From contig JBIPPH010000027.1 in the NCBI GenBank assembly GCA_044368575.1, positions 1 to 28,303 on the forward strand: DNA of 28,303 bases, read 5' to 3'. Made by a program: the position numbers and the translations under genes. Source of the stretch: JABMMZ01 sp044368575. GTDB taxonomy: Bacteria; Bacteroidota; Bacteroidia; NS11-12g; UBA955. The notes under the pieces are model-generated. The model ran no database searches. It saw only the letters and a program-made list of their open reading frames with translations, and was not told the origin of the DNA. The number at the start of each line of letters is the position of its first letter. Positions within the stretch are counted from its first letter, which is position 1. Positions 22,589 through 28,303 of this stretch are shown here, one piece after another.

Positions 22589-24371
22589 ATTTTAACTGAT
22601 CAGAAATCAGCTTGTTTTTATCGTAAACATCGTACAAAAAACGAGGTCTTTGTAAGGAGTCAAAAACAATGGTCTTGTAGTCAAAAAAGATGGGAATTGC
22701 TTGCTCAACTTTGATGTATTTAGTGGTTTTAATCACTTTGTTTAATCGGCCTGTGTCATTCATCCAAAGCCTAGCTTTAGCAGTATCTTTGGGCATTTGC
22801 CCCATCATGATTCTTAAGTCATCTTGATTGTTTTTAAGGTTTTTACTTAGTAAAAAATCTGTCAGTATAAAAGGGAATTCCAATCGCACACAACCATGGC
22901 TCACAGCGCGGTTGTTGAGTTTGAATTTGTCTTTTAATGGGGTGTCGTGCATATAGACATCAAAAGGGTTCAAAAAATCGATTTTTATAACACCAAGGGA
23001 ATTGTCTTCTCCTGCAGCTTGCCTTATAGTAAATGGAATATTATCTGCTCTGTATTTGCGCCAATTGATGCTATTAGGGTCAATCATAACGCCATTTTTG
23101 AGCACTTGAAAATGATTCTTTTTTAGGTAATTGGGGTCTTTCAAAATGAGGTTAAACAATTCTCTTCCAACTATACTGCTAGGAACTGTCCAAGTGGGAT
23201 TCAATACCACATAACGAGCCAATGAATACACTTGTGGGGTTTCGTGGTTCATTGGTTTTTCTAAATATTGCTTACTAACAAGGTATTGTTTTAGTTTGGC
23301 ATCGTAGTATTTTTCTTTGCCTTTGCCGACACAAACTCTCATTTGCCAAGTAGTATCCGGGGAATAGAGGTAAAGCATGAATTCAGGAATGTTCACCTTG
23401 ATATAAGGTTTTTGAGGCATTTGTCCTTGCCAACGAATGCGTTCTAAGTTGGCTTTGATGGTTTCAATCTTATCATTTGAAGACAAATTTAATTGTTTTA
23501 AAGTGCTGCTGCCGATTACACCATCATCACTCAAGTTAGCCTCTTTTTGAAAGGCTTTGACGCAATAGTATAGATGCCTTTTGTATTGCAAAGTTTGAGC
23601 AAAGGATTCAATAAAATCATTGGGCGCATACCCTAATTCCACCAGTCTTCTGGTCAGTAATGGAATAATAATAGAACTATCGCCTAATTTAATTTTATTG
23701 ATGCCAGTAGTGTCAATCATGGTTTCAGATCCTTGAGTGCTTTTGTAAGCTTTTCTAAGCATTGCCTTTAACTTAAAATAGTCAGAATCTGAAGGGTTGT
23801 AGGCTTGTAATTGGCTAATGCCATTAGAGGGGTTAAGTACAGCAAACGCTCTATACCACGGATGGTTAGGGTAGGGTAAAGTGTATTTTTGGCCCAGTAC
23901 TTTATAAGGATTGGTATGCCCAAGCACTTTGTCGTGCCATAACATATACAAGACCATACTCGTATATAAATCAGCCTTGGCCCAAATTTGATAATTCAAA
24001 TTGTACAAGGTGTCATGAATTAAATTTTGATACTTATTAAAGGAATCAAGTGGATAATGAGATTTAGATAGACCCTCATAAACAGCCGAATCAAAAGCAG
24101 CTAAAACAGTAGATCTAAACTTTTGATTTTGCATTGCAGCAAACCATATTGGTTCAAATGCCTTTTGCTCATAAAACCAATAGATGGAGTCAATACAATT
24201 ACTGCTATCATCCGCTTGCCAGTGATTGAGTTCAGTTTGTAAAGACTCTGCAATTTCGCTCTTGTCAAATGCAGCATGCTTTAATTCAAATTGGGTTTTG
24301 GGTTGACATGCTACAAAACCTATCAATAAAATGCTTAGGCATATATGATTTATGGAACTTTTTTTTAGCAT
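22587..24371 (-). CDS. L,D-transpeptidase, YcbB-like lipoprotein
   Basis: 594 residues. The N-terminus is a lipoprotein signal with lipobox ending GFVAC (Cys22), so it should be anchored in a membrane facing the periplasm. A scaffold region follows (about 40-235), then a peptidoglycan-binding segment (LLTRRLVELGYAP, FQKEANLSDDGVIG, about 238-295). The YkuD catalytic domain spans about 322-540, with substrate-loop His475 (YMHDTP) and the active site SHGCVR, Cys494 and His492. It makes 3-3 cross-links between meso-diaminopimelate residues or attaches proteins to peptidoglycan. A -7 box (TACATTTG, 24384-24377) ends five bases before the ATG. The large size and domain order match YcbB/LdtD rather than the small Ldts. 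Confidence 0.92.
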   Translation of the reverse strand: MLKKSSINHICLSILLIGFVACQPKTQFELKHAAFDKSEIAESLQTELNHWQADDSSNCIDSIYWFYEQKAFEPIWFAAMQNQKFRSTVLAAFDSAVYEGLSKSHYPLDSFNKYQNLIHDTLYNLNYQIWAKADLYTSMVLYMLWHDKVLGHTNPYKVLGQKYTLPYPNHPWYRAFAVLNPSNGISQLQAYNPSDSDYFKLKAMLRKAYKSTQGSETMIDTTGINKIKLGDSSIIIPLLTRRLVELGYAPNDFIESFAQTLQYKRHLYYCVKAFQKEANLSDDGVIGSSTLKQLNLSSNDKIETIKANLERIRWQGQMPQKPYIKVNIPEFMLYLYSPDTTWQMRVCVGKGKEKYYDAKLKQYLVSKQYLEKPMNHETPQVYSLARYVVLNPTWTVPSSIVGRELFNLILKDPNYLKKNHFQVLKNGVMIDPNSINWRKYRADNIPFTIRQAAGEDNSLGVIKIDFLNPFDVYMHDTPLKDKFKLNNRAVSHGCVRLEFPFILTDFLLSKNLKNNQDDLRIMMGQMPKDTAKARLWMNDTGRLNKVIKTTKYIKVEQAIPIFFDYKTIVFDSLQRPRFLYDVYDKNKLISDQLK

Positions 24372-24376
24372 CTATA

Positions 24377-24384
24377 CAAATGTA
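24377..24384 (-). promoter_or_regulatory. -7 box of the L,D-transpeptidase gene
   Basis: Minus-strand TACATTTG (plus CAAATGTA) is an exact TAnnTTTG match with five bases to the ATG at 24371. No TTG at standard distance was found. Confidence 0.4.
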
Positions 24385-24467
24385 CTGAATAGTTTGTCGA
24401 AATTAACCTTCACTTAAAAGACATCAAACCTTTTAGCCATTAAATTGTTTTAGTTTGCAGACCCAAA

Positions 24468-26846
24468 ATGAAAACACTGTTATCGACCCTGTTCTTTTTC
24501 GTTTGCTTGACGAATAATTTTGCCCAAACCACTGATACTAAAGTTACTTTAAGCGGATACATCAAAGATTCAGCCAATGGCGAATCAATCGTTGGCGCCA
24601 TAGTGAAAATAGAAGGCACAGAATTGAATGCCAATTCAAATGTGTATGGTTTTTATTCTTTGTCTGTTGCAGCAGGGAATTATATGGTAGTGGTTAGTCA
24701 AGCAGGTTTTACTAGCTCAAGAATCAATCTCAATATTACTCAGGATTTGACGCGTAACTTTGAGTTGTCTAAAGTGGAAGAGGATTTTAGAGGGGTTTCC
24801 ATAAAAGCCAAAAAACGTGAGAACTTTGTTGAGAAGGTTGACATGAGTACCAATAATTTGAACATTACTCAAATTAAAAAAGTACCAGCCTTGTTAGGGG
24901 AAGTAGATATTGTTAAAAGTGTTCAGTTGTTGCCGGGGGTTTCAACAGTAGGTGAAGGCGCCTCAGGTTTTAATGTTAGGGGTGGTAGCATAGATCAAAA
25001 TTTAATCTTGTTGGATGAAGCGCCTGTTTTTAATGCTTCCCATTTGTTTGGCTTCTTTTCAGTTTTCAATCCTGATGCTGTAAAAGATGTAAAACTAATT
25101 AAGGGTGGTATGCCTGCTCAATATGGAGGTAGAGTGTCTTCAACCCTCGATGTTCGAATGAAAGATGGCAATACCAAAAAGACAGAAGTCAATGGTGGTG
25201 TTGGTGTCATTTTCAGTCGCTTATCTATTGAAGGGCCAATTGCGCACAAAAACGAAAAGTTTAAAAACAAATCGTCTTACATTATTGCAGGTAGAAGAAG
25301 TTATGTGGATGTGCTCTCAAAGCCATTTTTAGCTAAAAATGAGAACTTGAAAGATGCCATATTTTATTTTTACGACTTAACCGCTAAAGTGAATTATGTA
25401 TTAAACGCCAACAATAAGTTTTACTTATCTGCTTATTCTGGGAAAGATGCATTCGGTGTTCCCGGAGCTTTGTTCAATTGGGGCAATCAAACCGCCACTT
25501 TGCGTTGGAACCATTTATTCTCCAAAAAACTCTTTTCAAACTTCACAACGTATTATAGCCAATACAATTACCAATTGGGATTTGGAGAGGGCGATAACAC
25601 ATTCAGATGGAAGTCAAATATTACCAATTACAGCATCAAACCAGATTTTACTTACTATATAACACCTAATAATACCCTTCAATTTGGGTTGGTGACCACC
25701 TATTATATTTTCAAACCTGGCGATGCTGTTTCAAGAGATCAAGGCCAAGTAGTGCAATTCGGATTGCCAAATAAATATGCCTTAGAAAATGCCTTTTATC
25801 TTGAAAATGAACAGAAAGTGAACACTAAAATGACCTTGAGATATGGACTAAGATGGTCTAATTTCAATTATTTAGGGAGTGGTTCTGCTTTGATGCTGAA
25901 TCGTCCAATAGCAGGGCAAAGAGCTGAAATCCTTGATAGAGTCGAGTATAAAAAACACCAATTGATTCAAGCCTATAACGTTCCTGAACCGAGATTTTCA
26001 GCGAATTACAAAGTCAATAAATTCAATGCTTTCAAATTGAGTTACAATAGAATGTCACAGTATCTGCATTTGATTTCAAATACCGCAGCCTCTGTGCCAC
26101 TCGATGTTTGGACCCCATCTACCAATAACATTAAACCTCAAATTTCTGATCAGTTGGCCATTGGCTATTTCAAAAATATAGGCAAAGCCATAGATTACGA
26201 ATTCTCTGCTGAAGCTTTCTACAAATCATTGCAAAATCAAATTGATTACATTGATGGTGCTAATCTATTGCTCAACAATGGACTTGAGGCCGAGTTACTT
26301 AGTGGAAAGGGCAGGGCCTATGGTTTAGAGTTGTATGCTAAAAAGAATTCAGGTCAATTGACAGGCTGGATAGCTTACACCCTCTCTAAGTCGGAAAGAC
26401 AAGTCAATGGTATCAGCAATGACCAATGGTACAATAACCGCTTTGATCGCAGGCACAATGCCAATATTACCCTGAGTTATGAATGGACCAAAAAATGGTC
26501 AACGGCTGTCGCTTGGGTATTTGCCTCAGGTACCCCAACCAATCTACCTAATACCAAATACAGTTTCCAAGGCTATCAGGGTATACCACAAAACGCTGAT
26601 AATTTGCGCAACAACGTAACCATTAAGCCATATAACCGTTTAGATATTTCCGCTACTTGGGTTAGAAAAAAGACCAAAACATGGGAAAGCAATTGGGTGT
26701 TTGGTATTTATAATGCCTATGCAAGACGCAATCCTTTCTCTTATTACACGCAAGTGAACCCAGATAATAACAATCAAACCCAATTGATTAGGTATTCTAT
26801 CATTGGTTCAGTCATTCCTTCAGTTTCTTGGAACTTTAAATTTTAA
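24468..26846 (+). CDS. TonB-dependent receptor with carboxypeptidase-regulatory-like domain
   Basis: 792 residues. Signal peptide 1-19 (MKTLLSTLFFFVCLTNNFA). A carboxypeptidase-regulatory-like beta-sandwich spans about 25-100 (VTLSGYIKDSANGESIVGA, NVYGFYSLSVAAGNY). The plug covers about 125-235, with LLPGVSTVGEGASGFNVRGG, ILLDEAPVFNASHLFGFFS and VKLIKGGMPAQYGGRVSS. The C-terminal barrel ends in SWNFKF. It imports an unknown large or scarce ligand across the outer membrane. The next gene, four bases beyond the stop, is a DUF4249 lipoprotein; this pair resembles a SusC/SusD arrangement, with DUF4249 as the likely surface partner. No regulator (sigma/anti-sigma) adjoins it, so the ligand cannot be guessed. 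Confidence 0.93.
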   Translation: MKTLLSTLFFFVCLTNNFAQTTDTKVTLSGYIKDSANGESIVGAIVKIEGTELNANSNVYGFYSLSVAAGNYMVVVSQAGFTSSRINLNITQDLTRNFELSKVEEDFRGVSIKAKKRENFVEKVDMSTNNLNITQIKKVPALLGEVDIVKSVQLLPGVSTVGEGASGFNVRGGSIDQNLILLDEAPVFNASHLFGFFSVFNPDAVKDVKLIKGGMPAQYGGRVSSTLDVRMKDGNTKKTEVNGGVGVIFSRLSIEGPIAHKNEKFKNKSSYIIAGRRSYVDVLSKPFLAKNENLKDAIFYFYDLTAKVNYVLNANNKFYLSAYSGKDAFGVPGALFNWGNQTATLRWNHLFSKKLFSNFTTYYSQYNYQLGFGEGDNTFRWKSNITNYSIKPDFTYYITPNNTLQFGLVTTYYIFKPGDAVSRDQGQVVQFGLPNKYALENAFYLENEQKVNTKMTLRYGLRWSNFNYLGSGSALMLNRPIAGQRAEILDRVEYKKHQLIQAYNVPEPRFSANYKVNKFNAFKLSYNRMSQYLHLISNTAASVPLDVWTPSTNNIKPQISDQLAIGYFKNIGKAIDYEFSAEAFYKSLQNQIDYIDGANLLLNNGLEAELLSGKGRAYGLELYAKKNSGQLTGWIAYTLSKSERQVNGISNDQWYNNRFDRRHNANITLSYEWTKKWSTAVAWVFASGTPTNLPNTKYSFQGYQGIPQNADNLRNNVTIKPYNRLDISATWVRKKTKTWESNWVFGIYNAYARRNPFSYYTQVNPDNNNQTQLIRYSIIGSVIPSVSWNFKF

Positions 26847-26850
26847 TCAC

Positions 26851-27726
26851 ATGTCAAACAAACAGAATATATTTTTAGCATTGACCATTTTTATTGCGAT
26901 TGGTTTTAGTGCTTGTGAAGATGCCATAGACCTTGACTTAGGCGCACCAACAGAACAATTAGTAATTGATGCAGTCATTAATCAAACTGCAGATACTCAA
27001 TACATATACGTGAGCAAGTCAATGGCCTACTTGAATAATGGTAACTATCAGTCGTATCAGTTGGATTCAATTGGCATATTTGATACGGCAACAAAAGCCT
27101 ATTTCCCATTTCAATACAAAGGCAATGGGGTATATTACTTTGTGCCACCAGCGGCCAATACCTTCCAAATAGGTCATACCTATCAATTGCTTGCTGCAGA
27201 CAATGGTCAAGTGTATTTTTCGCAATCTGAATTAAATCAACCTGTAAACATTGATTCTTTTACCTACAAATACCAAGAACAAGGTCCTTTTGGTGGGACT
27301 AAAGGCTATTACGTTACATTATGGGCTAAAGATAATGTTGGTGTAGGGGATCATTATTGGTTCAGAGTATATAGAAATGATAGTCTTCAATCCAAACCAA
27401 CTGATTTTGTTATAGCAGAAGACAACTCTATCAATCCTGATGGTAGAGGCGACGGTGATTTATTTATTGTACCCATCAGAGAAAATCTCAGTCCAAGTCC
27501 ATACAAAATTGGTGATAAAGTGAGAGTAGATGTGCATTCCATTACCCCAGAATTATACTATTACTTGAACCTCATCAATACCCAACTCAACAATACTGGT
27601 TTGTTTGCGGTTCCTCCAAGTAATATCCCTGGAAACATCTTTTGCTTGACCAATTCTAAAACCAAAATACTAGGGTTTTTTGGTATGACTGGGAAGGTTA
27701 GTACTCCGGAAATTGTAATTCAATAA
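26851..27726 (+). CDS. DUF4249-family lipoprotein, partner of the upstream TonB receptor
   Basis: 291 residues from the ATG at 26851; the longer frame from 26803 lies inside the receptor gene. The lipoprotein signal ends GFSAC (Cys22) followed by EDAIDLDL, the usual start of DUF4249 proteins. The rest is beta-rich: an early VIDAVINQTADTQYIYVS strand pair, GNGVYYFVPPAANTFQIGHTY in the middle, and a conserved-looking C-terminal FGMTGKVSTPEIVI. In Bacteroidota this family is encoded with TonB receptors and is assumed to be a surface-exposed ligand-handling lipoprotein; direct function is not established. Confidence 0.85.
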   Translation: MSNKQNIFLALTIFIAIGFSACEDAIDLDLGAPTEQLVIDAVINQTADTQYIYVSKSMAYLNNGNYQSYQLDSIGIFDTATKAYFPFQYKGNGVYYFVPPAANTFQIGHTYQLLAADNGQVYFSQSELNQPVNIDSFTYKYQEQGPFGGTKGYYVTLWAKDNVGVGDHYWFRVYRNDSLQSKPTDFVIAEDNSINPDGRGDGDLFIVPIRENLSPSPYKIGDKVRVDVHSITPELYYYLNLINTQLNNTGLFAVPPSNIPGNIFCLTNSKTKILGFFGMTGKVSTPEIVIQ

Positions 27727-27977
27727 CATAAATTTGATATTGAATTAACGCGGCTTTAATTCAACTAACTAATATTTAGCCCATTTGGCTGATTTAGACC
27801 CTTTTTTAGAATTTAAGTGACTGTAAATCAGTCTGTTTAAATTTATTTTCTAATCATTTGCAGCGATTTTATTGTTTGATTTTGTCTAACAAAATGAGGA
27901 TTGAATTTTAATGATAAAATATTAGAAATGTCAATTTTCTCCACTATAATTGCAGTGAACAACAAATTCTACATAAA
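27727..27977. other. 251-base spacer before tolQ/exbB with several small hairpins
   Basis: No gene is seen. TTGAATTAA (27740-27748) pairs perfectly with TTAATTCAA (27756-27764) around a GC-rich seven-base loop 14 bases after the DUF4249 stop; it may weakly end that operon but lacks a T-tract. GACTG-TAAAT-CAGTC lies at 27819-27833. A one-mismatch -7 box, TATAATTG (27945-27952), is 25 bases before the ATG at 27978 and is the likely promoter of the next gene. Confidence 0.5.
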
Positions 27978-28303
27978 ATGACTCAAGCGCAAGTAAAAAA
28001 ATCAACCAATTGGGTAAGTATCTTAACTATCCCTACAGCCTTCATCGTGTCTGTTTTGTTATACATTTTTGTATTCGGCGATCCAGACAACTTCAATGCA
28101 GACCATTCACCAAAAGAAGGTAACTTCTTTGCCATCATTCACGAAGGTGGTGTAATCGTTCCTATTTTGATCACTTTGTTTTTAACTGTATTTACAGTAG
28201 TAATTGAAAGATTATTTACCATTTTCAAAGCAAAAGGCAATGGTACATTAGAAGTATTTTTACAAAACATAAAATCTAACCTTAAAGGTGGTAACGTTTC
28301 TGC
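27978..28303 (+). CDS. MotA/TolQ/ExbB proton-channel family protein, N-terminal part
   Basis: 108 complete codons, cut by the window end. It begins MTQAQVKKSTNWVSI. The first membrane segment is around residues 18-34 (TAFIVSVLLYIFVFG), followed by a short loop with the motif FFAIIHEGGVIVPILITLFLTVFTVVIERLFTIF broken here into landmarks: IIHEGG near 59-64 and VIERLF near 81-86. This arrangement is characteristic of Bacteroidota ExbB-like proteins that work with ExbD to power TonB or Tol complexes. That fits a window with several TonB receptors, but TolQ and ExbB roles cannot be separated from this fragment. ExbD-like genes would be expected just beyond the window. Confidence 0.88.
   Translation, partial: MTQAQVKKSTNWVSILTIPTAFIVSVLLYIFVFGDPDNFNADHSPKEGNFFAIIHEGGVIVPILITLFLTVFTVVIERLFTIFKAKGNGTLEVFLQNIKSNLKGGNVS

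Noticed and set aside
27740..27764. Hairpin after the DUF4249 gene as a rho-independent terminator
   Set aside because: The stem is AT-rich and has no following T-tract; kept only as a weak hairpin in the spacer description.

Overview
The window is an ordinary chromosomal stretch of a member of the Bacteroidota. Several things point there. There are three outer-membrane barrels of the TonB-receptor type, one of them paired with a DUF4249 lipoprotein, and a secreted protein ends in a type IX secretion sorting domain. Genes lack clear Shine-Dalgarno sequences, and many starts are preceded by the Bacteroidota -7 box TAnnTTTG. atpD-atpC stand apart from the other ATP synthase genes, and the short single-RRM RNA-binding protein is also typical. 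Genus cannot be fixed by eye. The DNA is AT-rich throughout, and I saw no transposase, integrase, phage gene, CRISPR array, tRNA or rRNA.

Layout. 1-2347 (minus): N-terminal two thirds of an SNF2-family helicase, cut by the window edge, with a promoter back to back with the next operon. 2469-5390 (plus): tight three-gene operon of a 2-aminomuconate-semialdehyde-type aldehyde dehydrogenase, a MeaB GTPase and a flavin reductase. 5436-5515: a thiamine pyrophosphate (TPP) riboswitch leading a TonB-dependent receptor (5564-7795), so a probable thiamin uptake porin. 7829-12237 (plus): MATE exporter, small outer-membrane barrel, D-aminoacyl-tRNA deacylase, aspartate decarboxylase, a flippase-like membrane protein and a heptose-1-phosphate adenylyltransferase. 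12234-14160 (minus): dihydroorotase followed by a small barrel protein. 14286-15656: secreted type IX cargo with an internal duplication, ended by a strong terminator. 15751-17893: glycyl-tRNA synthetase and RNase HII. 17890-19566 (minus): a plug-less barrel protein. 19765-20626: Hsp20 and an RRM protein, each with its own terminator. 20792-22536: atpD-atpC. 22587-24371 (minus): lipoprotein L,D-transpeptidase. 24468-27726: TonB receptor plus DUF4249 lipoprotein. 27978-end: start of a TolQ/ExbB proton-channel gene, cut by the window edge.

The common theme is envelope biology (uptake receptors, barrels, LPS precursor, peptidoglycan cross-linking, energy for TonB) mixed with core housekeeping. 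I did not find a convincing new defence, mobile or biosynthetic system. The best leads are regulatory: the TPP riboswitch on a transporter, -7 boxes placed so close to start codons that some mRNAs may be leaderless, a perfect hairpin at the predicted transcript start of the RRM gene, and a palindrome upstream of the secreted protein. On the protein side they are the duplicated module in the type IX cargo and the barrel without a plug.
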